Origin: Hsuehochloa calcarea
Taxonomy: Eukaryota; Streptophyta; Magnoliopsida; Poales; Poaceae
Assembly (NCBI GenBank): GCA_036346395.1
Contig: CM070604.1
Location: forward strand, 50,433,662-50,497,661
DNA length: 64,000 bases
Direction of reading: 5' to 3'
The notes under the pieces were generated by a model. It worked only from the letters and a program-made list of their open reading frames with translations. It was not told the DNA's origin and made no database searches. A program made the translations under genes and the position numbers. Shown here piece by piece: positions 10,872 to 22,304 of the stretch (its first letter is position 1; the number at the start of each line of letters is the position of its first letter).

Positions 10872-13661
10872 TTAACTACTGCCAGATGGAGATCCGACTT
10901 CCATCTCTTCTGCGACCTTTTCGCCTAGAGGTTTCATCTTTGCGAGGATCTGATTTGTCTCTGCGGGTAAGCAGTTGAAATCCTCTTCGATGGCTTGAAG
11001 GTTAGTTGATGGGTCGGAAGCTCTCAGCTTTGCCAAAGCAAGACTGACACCACAGGCAATAGACTCCTTCACGGAGTGGGCATAGTTCTCTCTAGTAGTC
11101 TTGAGCAAAACCTTGAGCTCTTCCAACAAAGAGCATAGGAAGTTGACCTTCTCTATTGGGTCACTCAAGGAGGGCAAGCTTGATCCCGCGCCCATATCAA
11201 AGAGCATTTTGTTTAGCGAGGTGATTTTCTCGTCCAAACTAAGCACGAGAGCTGCCCCCTTGTCTTGCTCAAATTCCAGAGCTTTCTTCACTCTGGTCAA
11301 TGCTTGTTTTTGTTCTGCATAGACAAAGCAAGTATTAAGTAAAAAGATTGGAAGACATACTAAGTCATGACTACGACCGATTACCTTCCTCTCTCTTCCG
11401 GAATCATCCGAAGCTTTTTATTCTTTGGTCGTCAAGACTTCGATCGACCGGTTCTTAGCCTGAAGTTCTTCTTCAAGCTTTATTCTTCTGGCCTTTTCAG
11501 CCAAAGCATCTTCTTTTTTTTACTCTAAATCTATCAAAAGAATTTTTGATAAGGGAGAATAAATAAAAGGAAAGTCTTAATGAGGAAAAAAGAAGAGGAA
11601 CTCTTACTCTCTATCTCAGAGTGTTTTTCTTCTAATATTCTAACTCGCTCGGTTAGTCCTCCGACCGTAGCGAGGTTTTCGATCATATGCTGCATAAGTA
11701 GCATTTCTTCCATAAACCTTATTGAAAACTTCAAGAAAGGTTATGGAGAAGATTGAAGACACTTACCCGAATTACGACATCATTGTAATTGGTACAAATT
11801 TTATCGGGCTTCGCCTGCGTTAGGTGATCCGATATTCTCCCCCAATAGTCATCAAGTTCCTTACTCGCGGCAAATCGAGTTGAGAAAGGAAACTTGTTAG
11901 TTTTGGAGGGATAACCTTGTGCTTCGAACACGTGGAAGATCGTGATGGTCTCTACCTCCGCTTCTTGGCATAGTGACTACTACGGGATCTAGCTCGGTTC
12001 GAGTCGGTTGGCTCGGGGGCTCCTCCGACCACGTCATCCTCAAGATGTCCTACCTGAGGAAGACAATGGCCAGGACCACCTCCGATCGCCTGACCTGTTG
12101 AATGCGACTGGTCGGAAGCGACCAAGGATTCAGCAGATCGTCACGAGAGAAGCAGAAAGTTCAATTCTACTTGGAATATACGAGGTATGTTTTTCATATA
12201 AAAATTTACATACATGGTTGTTTTCTTAGTCTTGATCTTATAGCGCGCTGGTTTAAAATCCGTTGCGCCTGTTTTTCTCTTCTTTCCAATTGTTCCCACC
12301 AGTTCCGAACTGGTAGGTTCAATTGTATTCTCTACACTCCCGATCAGGAGATCAGAAGCAATGTTCTCGACCATCTGGTCGAGAGCAAGATCCCTGACTC
12401 CTGGGTCAGAAAGTGTAGTTTCACTGGTCTCAGGAACAGCTGTCTCATAGACAACTAGACGAGACTCAGTGATTGCCGCCTGGATTAACAAACAAAGTTA
12501 ATCAGGTGAAGAATATACTTCATCTTGCAGAAGTTATTTCTTTCAGTTGCTTACCTCAACGCGTGATCACGCCTCACCGTCACAAGGTCGGTCGGATAAT
12601 CAATAGGCTCACACGTCTCCGTAGCCTCGTTGATCTTAAGTCCGACCAACTACACATAAAGAGGATTAAAACTGATCGAAAATAACTGGAAAGGTGAAAA
12701 GAAGTTAATACGCTTACCCTAAGTCTTTCATCCTCTCTCGGCACGGCAAGTGCTAGGATTAAGGAAAGCTAGCCTTGTCATCGAGTTCGCCAAACATGGA
12801 TCATTTTGATCCTATTTCTGACGTCCTCAGAAGACAAGACTACGATTACAAATGAAAGATATTAGTTTTGCGAAAATAATCAACTCGCAAAATAATCTGG
12901 TCGGAATTTTCTGAAAAATTACCTAGATCAGAATCATTGGTAGCATCATCGCCACCAATGAACCAGAGCATCGAACGTGCCCTGGTCTTTAAAGGACTAA
13001 TCCTCTTAATGGAAAAGTCTCTTACAACGTGCCAGGAGGTTAAACCTCTGACACTCAAGAGATGGATAGCCTCAACCCATCTCCCAACTTCTCCCTCCTT
13101 TGAGGAGGAACGCCAACGCGAGTTCTCGACCGCCTTCTTACCGCTGTAATACCTGCCGTCTTCTTGCGTAACCTTCATGTAGAACCAGCTTTTCTTCCAT
13201 GACGACCAAGAAGACTTCGAATACATACGAATGTACTCGTCAGCCTTGCCGTCATGAAGCCTTAGGGTACATTCCCCAGGGGTGCTGGTCGTTTTCTTCG
13301 TGTTCGCCATCCGATAGTAATACTTGAAGAGTTCCATCGACGGTGGAATCCCCAAGTATGCTTCGCAGAGGTAGACGAAGATGCTTAGGTTTGCAATAGC
13401 GTTGGGAGCAAGGTTGATCAACTCAACCTCATAGAACTCCAGCACTTGAGAAAGAAAAGGATGTGCTGGAAGCTTGAGCCCGCACTCAACGTACGTGAGG
13501 AACACCGGGATTTCTCCCTCCTCGCCGCTTGGGCAGTGCTCTCCAAAAGCCGATCTCCAAGAGATCAAACTCCTGTCGGGTAGCAACCCAACCCTCTCCA
13601 AACTCTTCAATCTTCTCTCGCTCAGATCGGAGATCGACCAGTTTGCGATGAGGTCCGACAT
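10872..13661 (-). pseudogene. Antisense ORF of Tat element (gypsy-type transposon domain, PF04195-like)
   Basis: The minus strand carries open segments in order: 13661-12846 (271 codons), 12491-12141, 11931-11731, 11734-11534 and 11300-10872 (142 codons). The first begins MSDLIANWSISDLSERRLKS and includes FLTYVECGLKLPAHPFL and LGIPPSMELFKYYY. This pattern is typical of the family annotated as putative gypsy-type transposon protein (PF04195). The last segment is Leu/Glu/Lys-rich and helical in composition (DEKITSLNKMLFDMG, AIEEDFNCLPAETNQILAKM). The gaps between segments may be introns or frame damage; I could not decide. Extra antisense ORFs at this site are known in the Tat lineage, but their function is not settled. 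Confidence 0.7.
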
Positions 13662-13960
13662 GATGCTTTCCTTTTTTGGGTGAAGAACTTAAGGAAGATT
13701 TTCTTGGAGATAGAGGTGTAAAGGTTTAAAGCACTCAGCCGGGGTCGTTTTATAGGCATTTCACTGTAACCGACTCTGCGAGAAGTCCAACGGGCAAATA
13801 CCTTTTCGCCTGGCGGACAGAAAGGCTTTTTCCTTTTTTCAAAGCAGTTTCTCAACTTTAAAATGAATACAGACCGCCTCGAGTCCTACGGCATTTAATG
13901 AGAGGTCTGTTCGATATGATTGCATCGGAGAACATGTCCACACGACCAACATTCATTTAA

Positions 13961-13976
13961 AAGTTCGGGGGCTAGC
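13961..13976 (+). other. Polypurine tract of Tat element
   Basis: AAGTTCGGGGGCTAGC lies immediately before the 3' LTR. This G-rich form is the usual plus-strand priming site in elements of this lineage. Confidence 0.7.
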
Positions 13977-14653
13977 TGTTGAGGATTAAAATATTCATAT
14001 ATTATCTTAATATATGATAAAGACCATACGTCTTCGTGGTCGTAACTTCTAAGACCACCGACCTAACTGGTCGTAGGTATTACGGAAGTTATATAATAAA
14101 TACCCTGGTCGGACAAAGTTCCAAACCTAGTCCACGACCAGGTAAGTGCTCGTAAAGCTATGAACAGGCATCTGGGTCGAGTCTCCGACCACGCCACTCA
14201 CTATGTGATGAATGAACCACGTGTTTCATATTCCGCATAATACAACACTATCACGGTTGATGATTTAACGTCTCCTAAATCATTAACCGCAGCGATTTGA
14301 CGCCACCAACCGCCTTTGCGCTTAGGGGAACCGTCAAACTGCCGTCTCTTCCCGACCAGACGCGTCGCTCCCCAACGGATGTCTCTTCATGGGATAACTG
14401 CCACCGCTTCATCAAGTACTTAAGGAGGACCATGGAAGGCCGGAGAGATAGAGGACACGGGGTACAGAACAGACAGCACAAGCAGAAGACATCAAGCAAG
14501 ATATAGCAAAGTGTTGTGTTTTTAGATACTCCCAGTATTTGTAATTGTGAGTTCATAGCAATAAAGAGCAAGTTAGATCCACTCCCAGGAGTCACGCACA
14601 TTTTTCCTCTTTTTATTTATATATTCATAAGATCGGCGATTTGATCGTCGACA
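13977..14653 (+). repeat. 3' LTR of Tat element
   Basis: About 677 bp, beginning TGTTGAGG and ending GATCGTCGACA. It is followed at once by the duplication CTGTC. It is the partner of 3129-3808. Confidence 0.9.
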
Positions 14654-14658
14654 CTGTC

Positions 14659-16400
14659 GTACCACTCCATGTACTCCTCGCGCTCTGTGGGGTCGTAGGG
14701 AGCATCCTCCAAGACGACGTCGGCATAGGCGCTGAGCTAACCCTCAACCTAAGGGAACATTCTCTCTGTGCGGTGGTAGTACCATGTACTCTCTTCCTAG
14801 TGTACCTGTGGATGGTAAGGCAATCATTGGTACGTATGTTACGCAGATTGTAGTAAAGAATTAAAGCATAAACTAACTCAGTGGGCGTGGGCGGCACCCG
14901 CGCGACCGGGGGACCTCTTGCAGAAACCGAATCGGCGCATGACTCACACCACCTGGTACTCCTCCAAGAAAACCTCGTGTACCAGTATACGTGGTCTCGC
15001 GTGCACAGACTGGATAGTCCTCCGGGCGCGCGCGGGCACCCTCTCCTCTGTGTACGGTCTCCAAATAATGCGGTCATCTGTCAGCTGGTCGAACATCACG
15101 ACGTAGGACGGGTACGACCCCTGCGTGATAATCGGTGTGTAGGTCACCAGTGGAATAGACTAAATGAACACTTAGCACATGAAATTGTGAATGTATTACG
15201 ATAAAATAATAAATATTCACAAAACTAACTCGTCGGCGGCACCACATCGTGCCCATAGTAGGCCGGTCTACATCGTCATCCTTGGCATACATGCTGACCG
15301 TGTACGCTCCCAAGTCCAGCAGTGGGTGTCCGATCTGGAAGCGCTCGAATGACCAAAGCTGCAGAAGTAGCGGGTATCTGGAGAGGATGGAGCTGTCCTG
15401 AGACCAGCAGCACACATAGCACAATGCGAAGTACGTCGCGCACAGCACGAACGAACCCCAGGTGTACGGCTGGATCTCCTCTCCGACCAGTCTGCAAGCT
15501 CACGTGCGTAGCGGATGTAGTGCTTATTGCCGCTGTCGCCATGGGACCTTAGGAACATGATCCAACCAAACAGACACAGCAGTAGGCCTCAAAGTGCCTC
15601 CTCGCCGTATCATCGGGTGCGTCCTCCGCCATACGCGCGGGCTACAAGAAGACATATACACGTCAGCAAGGTTCACAAATGAATTGATACGAGAGGATAA
15701 TAGTTACGAAAATTTATGTAGAACTGGCAGATCCACCTCAGTGTCGACCCATGCGAGCTGCCGAACTCGTGGTAATCGCTGCCCGGCGACAGCAAATCCT
15801 AGAACCTCGCCAGGAACTTTGTGCACCACGTGGGCAAGATCTCATACGCCGCCACGGGGAAGCCTGCGCAAGGCAACCCGGTCAGGAAGCTCACGTCCTA
15901 CAGCGTCGGTGTCATCTTCCTGCACGGGAGGTGAAACGTGTGCGTCTTCGGCCTCGAGCGGTCGACCAACGCTGTCAGTAGGGCCCGGTCGTATGAAAAC
16001 GCCTAGACATACGACCAGGACCGCGGTTCTGGTCATGCTCCCACGTCGCCTCCACCATCTGTGCCAGTGGAAGGAGGCATGCCGCTCTCAACCCGCGTCG
16101 GATCAGGTTACGAACGAACGTTAGTCCACACGTAGTAGTCAGGCCACAAATGAGTACACGAAGATCGTAATGGCACGTACCTCGACACCCAATTGGGGTA
16201 CAACCTCCAGGCCATGATGGGCATGCGCAGCCGCAACACGCCAAGCACAATCAACGCCTCGCCCTCCTAGGGAGGATGGTACTGAGGCGGCTACGGTGAC
16301 GCAGGTCAATCACTGAATCAAGCAACTCGTACGGCCACTCGGCAGCATGGTCCGGGTCCGTCATACCTGAAAATTCAATGCACATATTGTAAAGACTATG
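14659..16400 (-). pseudogene. Plant-mobile-domain protein (PMD, MAIN/PP7-long-form-like) pseudogene
   Basis: Reading leftward on the minus strand gives ordered pieces of the plant mobile domain (aminotransferase-like PMD), found in MAIN-type proteins and in transposon-derived genes. They are WPYELLDSVIDLRHRSRLS (about 16340-16285), KTHTFHLPC (15949-15923), TGLPCAG, LLLQLWSFERF (about 15370-15335), PTMGTMWCRR (about 15260-15232) and FDQLTDDRIIWRPYTEERV (about 15092-15036). The pieces fall in different frames. Some breaks could be introns (for example AT-rich DNA at 15160-15230 and 15640-15730), others look like true frameshifts. The 3' end is displaced to 2753-3128 by the Tat insertion. Whether this was a host gene or cargo of a Mutator-like element cannot be told from here. 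Confidence 0.6.
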
Positions 16401-16515
16401 AAATATGTAAAAAGATAATACGAAGCGACATTAGAAAACTAATTACCAACCACAAATAGAAATCAAATTTATGTGACAAGTCATAAAGCTGCGATCACGC
16501 TCTACCTAACCTATA

Positions 16516-16880
16516 GAGCTAAATAAAGCTGTGATTTTTTCGACTAGGCTCTACCTACCCTAATTAGCTACTCCGATTTTCTTTGTAATTTCAAAATGTG
16601 TCATGCTACTTTCCTAGTTATAAATTAATTTTTGATATTAACAATATAATTACCGCACACAAATAGGGAGCTAAATAAAGCTGTGATTATTTTGATTAGG
16701 CTCTAGCTACCCTAATTAGCTGCTACGGATTTTCCTTTCAATTTTAAAATGTGTCATGCTAGTTTCCTACTTAAAATTAATTTTGGTATTAACAATATAA
16801 TTACCACCCACAAATGGAGAGCTAAATAAAACTGGTATTATTTACATTACCCTCTACCTACCTCGTAAACAGCTTAAAAG
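16516..16880. repeat. Tandem repeat, period about 152 bp, about 2.4 copies
   Basis: The phrase GAGCTAAATAAAGCTGTGAT starts at 16516 and 16668, and a variant (GAGCTAAATAAAACTGG) starts at 16819. Between these starts the sequence follows the same order (CTAATTAGCT, AAAATGTGTCATGCTA, ATTAACAATATAATTACC). Copies differ by scattered substitutions. Confidence 0.8.
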
Positions 16881-17162
16881 ATGTACTACATAATTGGACT
16901 ACATTTATCTAATCTACTAAATTCTATGTCGCTATTTTTGTTTGCTAACCGATAATGTTTTGACATAATGTACACAGTTTGAAAAAAATGTACTTGCAAG
17001 ATGGCCGATCGAATTCAATGCTCTGTCTATCTCTCCTCCACGACGAACTGCCAGAGCTTCGCTACCTTTCTTCTCTTCATCTCCTCTCTTTTCTGTTTTT
17101 TTTTATTAAAATGAGTTTGACCCTGATTTTTGGGGTTTTTATAGGTGGATTCTTGTCGTCAA

Positions 17163-17226
17163 TTGAACTGGCGACAGAAAGTCGGACTGACGACAGAAGA
17201 GGGGTATGGTACTTGTCGCCAGTTCA
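17163..17226. repeat. Short hairpin-forming inverted repeat
   Basis: TTGAACTGGCGACA (17163-17176) is perfectly complementary to TGTCGCCAGTTCAA (17213-17226), with a 36-base loop. No surrounding gene is recognised. Confidence 0.7.
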
Positions 17227-19739
17227 ACCGCGATAGGAACCCAATTTTGCTATTTTTTGAGGTCAACTATATATTTTTGTAATTTTTTTAAAAAATCGCA
17301 ATGTAAGGTCTGTGTCAGCGCTTGCTGGTTGTCGCTCAACTCATGATCATGTGGTTGTTTTGGCATTTATTTATTTATTTTAGCAAACCATCTCACGTTG
17401 ATCAAAATTACAAATTTGATATCACGACAGGCTGAACAAACGCCACTTGGCACATGCATCGCTCTGTAAGCGTGACAAAATATACCCATCACAGTAGCAG
17501 TCACCAAGCACAGTAGGAGTGAGGTGGCAGCACGGCAGCAAACCTGCCACGATCTGGAAGTACAATAGGAGCTGCAACCCACTGGGACCGTGGCAGGTTC
17601 ACAAAGGTAGGTTTACTCACACCGCATCAAGTTCACAGCGACACGTACCTGTAGCCGTTTGAGAGCACGTCAGATACATGTAGTGATGCTAGAGTGTGAT
17701 AGGTACTTAGAGCGGTCAGAAAGAGCGGCATCAACTTATCACATTACCGATGCGCTACAGATGACAAGTGGCGCTTGCCCAACCTATCATAATGGCTGAT
17801 TTGCAATTTCCAAAGACCAAAGACTAAAGACTAGTTTGACTAAAAACTAACCAAAATCGTGGCAAATCAGCGAGAAACTGTCAACTCTCGCAGAATGTGG
17901 CGACGACCCACACGCCCTGCGGTGTCACGGACTCCATCATTGCCGTGCAGGACCGGTTGGCGTACTGGTCATTGTATACGCCCAAGCTACATGCTACAGC
18001 AGTATAGCTAGCGATAGAGAACTCGCGTCCTTGCTTATTGGCTTCTTGTCTTCCTCTGCTAACATTCGGAATCGCTGTGGCTCGAAAAAAAAAAAAGCTT
18101 AAGGCTCGCAAGTCTGGCTCGGCTCATCACGGCTCGACTCGGGTTTGTGAATTTTTGAGTCGAGCCGAGCTTAAGGCTACGTAACAATTGGTACAGTGAC
18201 ACTACAGTATTACAAACAGTATCAAAGATACAATACTTTGCTATCTTATTTTACTATAGTACTTTTAGTGCAGTACAAATCTTGATCTTAGTCTCTCATT
18301 TTCAACCCGATAGGTGCACTGTAGGTGAGTCTGTCTACTGCAGAAATTTGTACTGTTTAGCACTGTTTTAGCTACGGCATAGGATATATATGGCCACAAC
18401 ACCCATCGGTTTCTCTTGTGTAATGAATGATAACCAGATCCAGATGCTTGCCATGGCCATGAGAGGCACATTGATCTCCTTCCTTCTCATGCACCCCATT
18501 GCTCTTGCAAACGATCGTAGCAGCTACCTCGCTAGAGGTTCCTCCGTCTCCACCCAGGATGACACCACCGCCGTCCTAGTGTCACTCAATGGCGCCATCC
18601 GCTGTGGCTTCTACAAGGTGGCCACCAACGCCTTCACCTTCTCCATCTGGATCTCCCAGTCGGCCGGCAAGACCGTCGCGTGGACGGCCAACCGTGACGC
18701 TCCGGTGAACGGCAAAGGCTCCAGGCTCACCTTCCGGAAAGACGGGGGGGCTTAGCCCTTCTTGACCCTTCTTGACTACAATGGCACAGCCGTATGGAGC
18801 ACCAACACAACCGCCACCCGTGCCAGCCGCGCACAGCTTCTCGACAGTGGCAACCTCGTCGTCACTGATCCAGACGGCCGTCCCCTCTGGAGGAGCTTCG
18901 ACTCGCCAACCGACACGCTTCTGCCGCTGCAGCCGATGACTCGGCTTACAACGCTGGTATCCAAGTGACTGAAGCGAAAGGTGAACGACATATATCTGAA
19001 AGATCCCAAGGCGGTGTTGTCTTCGCAACAGTTGGCTTCTAGACGACCCCAAGCTTGCAAAGTTACTGAAAAGGAGGCCCCTCCTTCATCGCAAATGTTC
19101 AACGGTGGCACTTCCAACTTCAAGTTTGGCTACTTAGTTTCTTCTGCGTTGACATTGCTTGTCATTGAAGTGACTTCAATCGTAGTCGGGTGTTGGGTAG
19201 TTTACAAATGGGGGAGAAGACCAGAGATTACAGATGAAGGCTACACAAATAATTTCCAGCCAATTCCGAAGGTTCAGCTACAAGGAGTTACAGAAGGCAA
19301 CCGATTGTTTCCGAGAAGAGCTGGGAAGTGGCGGATCAGGATCGGTTTACAAGGGAGTCCTGGATGATGAAAGGAAGGTCGCGGTGAAGAAGCTAAATGA
19401 TGTGATCCAAGGAGAGCAGGAGCTCAGGTCCGAGCTAAGTGTCATAGGAAGAATCTATCATATGAATCTGGTCAGAATTTGGGGATTTTGTGCCGAGAAG
19501 ATGCACAAGCTCTTGGTTTCTGAGTTCATTGAGAATGGTTCTTTAGACAGAGTTCTGTTTGATTACCAGAGCTCATCTCCCGTGCTGCAATGGAGCCAAA
19601 GGTACAGTATTGCACTTGGGGTAGCGAAAGGATTGGCCTATCTCCACCATGAGTGTCGAATGGATCGTGCATTGCGATGTCAAACCAGAGAACGTATCGT
19701 TAGATAACGACTTTGAGCCGAAGATTGGATCGGTGAAAC

Positions 19740-19851
19740 TGTTATGAATATTGCACTGTGTATTCAAGAGGGCCCAATAGGTAATATATATAGGGAGTAC
19801 AAGGGGGTTATCATATAAAGATAAGGAAACAAATAGAATTCTATTTTAACA
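19740..19851 (-). repeat. 3' LTR of Copia element (minus orientation)
   Basis: 112 bp with TG/CA ends (TGTTATGAA on the plus strand, TTTTAACA at the right). The adjoining CCCCCTCAAACTCAT (19852-19866) is the complement of a typical polypurine tract, which confirms minus orientation. Confidence 0.8.
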
Positions 19852-20237
19852 CCCCCTCAAACTCATGATGGATCACACACACTGAGTTTATAGAGTAAAT
19901 ACAAATGTTGTACCCTAGTCTGTGGCTTCGTGAAGAAGTCAGCAACCTGTAACTCTGATGGCACAAACTGTAAAGCAAGTACTCCCTCCTACACCTGTGA
20001 GCGAGTGTATGAAGCATCCACACCAATGTGTTTGGTGAGATCATGCATCATTGGGTCCCAGGTAATACTGATAGCACATGTACTGTCAGACAAAAGAGTC
20101 GTAGGTCTCATCACAAGCACTACAAAATCTGTAAGTAGCTATCTCAACCAAGTAACCTCTGCATTATCATCACCATAGCTCTCAACTCACCTCTGACTCG
20201 AACGGAAATCGCAACTGCTTCTTAGTCTTCTAGGCAA

Positions 20238-20460
20238 TCAGGGAGGAGCCAAAAAAACACAGTAAATAGAAAGAGAACGACGATCAGAACGATCACTAAC
20301 CCAGGTCGCATCGGAGTACGCCTGAAGCTGTAGTGAGATGGAGCTAGAGAAAAACAAACAACGAGAGATAGTCCCACGCAAGTAGCGAAGAACACGAAGA
20401 AGGTGACTGTAGTGAAGATGGATACGACAAGCCATGAACTAACTCAAGATATGAACAGCA
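20238..20460 (-). pseudogene. Copia RNase H fragment
   Basis: The minus frame gives LLRVLRYLRGT followed by LQAYSDATWVSDRSDRRSLS. This is the standard Copia RNase H start (Y-S-D-A-x-W), with the first catalytic Asp present. Only the N-terminal part is open. Confidence 0.75.
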
Positions 20461-20643
20461 TAAGCAATATCAGGACGAGTGCTCACAAGGTACACCAAAC
20501 TCCCAACAAGATAACGATATCGAGTATGATCCTCCAGAAGATCACCATCAGTGGCACGAAGCTAGAAAGATAGTTCCATGGAAGTCTCAGCAGTGTGAGT
20601 ATCAGTCAGACCAGACCGATCAAAGAAGATCCTGGACATACTT

Positions 20644-21110
20644 CTACTGGGAGAGGTAGTAGCCCTCAGGTATGGAAGAGACATCAATCCCAAGGAAGTA
20701 TGTAAAAGAACCAAGATCAGTCATCAAAAATTGCTCACTGAGATGCTTCTTCACATATGTGATGAAGGAGGAACCATCACCAGTGATGAGCATGTCATCA
20801 ACATATAGAAGAAGCAGTGTCCTACCCCGAGATGAGACATGGACAAAAAGAGCAGGATCGTGGGAACCAACAGTGATGAAACCAACAACAGTAATCACTG
20901 AGGTAAAACGCGCAAACCAGACACGAGGAGCCTGTTTGAAAGCATAAAGAGCACGAGGAAGACAGCAGACATGCCAAGAAGGAACACCATTAAGAAAATC
21001 ATTCTTAACATCCAGCTGAGAGATAGACCATCGGTGAACAGAAGCAACCACAACAAGAGTGTGAACAGTGGTCATATGGGCAACAGGGCAAAAGTCTCGT
21101 CGTAGTCACG
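20644..21110 (-). pseudogene. Copia reverse transcriptase fragment
   Basis: The minus frame shows SQLDVKNDFLNG, YAFKQAPRVWFARF, LLLLYVDDMLITG and FLMTDLGSFTYFLGID. These are the ordered Copia RT motifs, including the YVDD catalytic box (about 20792-20806). A local deletion follows FLNG, and the N-terminal half (21110-21560) is out of frame. Confidence 0.85.
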
Positions 21111-21559
21111 ACCATACTCCTGCTGAAAACCGCGGGTCACAAGGCGAGCCTTGTAGCGCTTGATATTACCATCAGACCGGGTCTTAATCTTGTACACCCA
21201 CTTGCACGTGATCGGACCAGCATGCACAGGTGTTAGTACAATATCCCAAGCCTCCGTACGTCTAAGAGCATCAAACTCCTCTGCTATAGCTATCTATCAT
21301 TCAGAATGAGAAGCAGCATCATGATAAGAACTAGGCTCGGTGACAAGATACCAGGAGAGAAGACTAGTGAAGAACGAGGACGCCTGGAGTAGTGAATACC
21401 AGATAAACGGACGGTGGCACTGTAGGAACAAGAGGCGGTGTTGTAGGAGACAACACCGGAGGAGGAGATACAGAAGGAATCACACGAGACAGACCAGGAG
21501 AAGACTGTGATAGTAGAGAAATTGGTGAAGAGTCAAAAAGAGACAACCATGAAATCGAC

Positions 21560-22304
21560 TCAACAGTGAAAACAGAGAAGAAGCTGAATCTCGATAGAAG
21601 AAAGCTCGAGATTCGTCAAAGACAACGTCTCGTAAAATCCTGATCCGTCGAGCAAAAGGATCACAGCAGCGATAACCCTTATGCTCAGAACTATAACCAA
21701 GAAACACACACTCAACTGACTAGGTCGATAGTTTAGTGCGCTTAAGAGGCTGCAGCAAAACAAAACAAGTACAACAAAAATACGAAGGTGAGTATACTGG
21801 GGAGCTCGAGAGTAGAGACGCTCTATAGGACTGACACCCATAAGAGCAGTGGAAGGCTGCATATTGATGAGATATGCAGCCGTAGAAACAGCAACAGCCC
21901 AACACTGTGGTAGAACATAAGAGGCAAGAAGAAGAGTGCGAGCAGTCTCAATCAGATGATGATGTTTGCACTCAGCAACACCATTCTGAGCATGAGCACC
22001 AGGACACGAACTGGTAAAGAGTGCCTTGATTAGAAAGAAACTGTCGAAAAGCGCCAGAACAGTACTCGCCAGCAGAATCAAACTGAGTATGAACCATCGT
22101 TGTAAAGCTACGATAGATCGCAAGAAACTAACCACGATTAGACACGGGGAAAATACATGTAAAACGGGAATAATCATCAATGAAGATAACATAAGATTTA
22201 TGCCCGCCTTTAGAGATAATAGGTGCAGATCCCCACACATTTGAATGAATTAAGTCAAAAGGACGAGAAGACAAGTACTCACTAGAATGATAAGAAAGTT
22301 GTAG
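21560..22304 (-). pseudogene. Copia integrase fragment
   Basis: The minus frame contains GAHAQNGVAECKHHHLIETA, the integrase core segment with the catalytic Glu, then ARTLLLASYVLPQCWAVAV and TAAYLINMQPSTALMG. The C-terminal part continues in another frame (FLGYSSEHKGYRCCDP, about 21707-21660). Upstream core residues lie in shifted frames. Confidence 0.8.

Larger units (their letters stand above)
3129..14653 (+). mobile_element. Tat-lineage Ty3/gypsy LTR retrotransposon, complete but defective
   Basis: An 11.5 kb element with direct LTRs at 3129-3808 and 13977-14653. Both begin TGTTGAGGATTAAAATATTC. The element is flanked by the 5-bp target duplication CTGTC (3124-3128 and 14654-14658). A degenerate primer-binding region follows the 5' LTR and a purine-rich tract precedes the 3' LTR. 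In plus orientation the inside carries decayed gag, protease, reverse transcriptase, RNase H and integrase. A second coding region then lies on the opposite strand between integrase and the 3' LTR, an arrangement known from Tat/Grande-type elements. By eye the LTRs differ at only about 2-3 percent of positions, while pol is full of stops and frameshifts. It has inserted into a plant-mobile-domain gene relic. Confidence 0.92.
16401..18389. other. Intergenic DNA with small repeats, no gene seen
   Basis: Contains the 152-bp tandem array (16516-16880), a hairpin (17163-17226) and a GAGCC-rich inverted repeat near 18100-18176 (CTTAAGGCTCG on one side, CGAGCCGAGCTTAAG on the other). Scattered AT-rich DNA fills the rest. 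ORFs on both strands are short and unlike known proteins. Confidence 0.5.
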
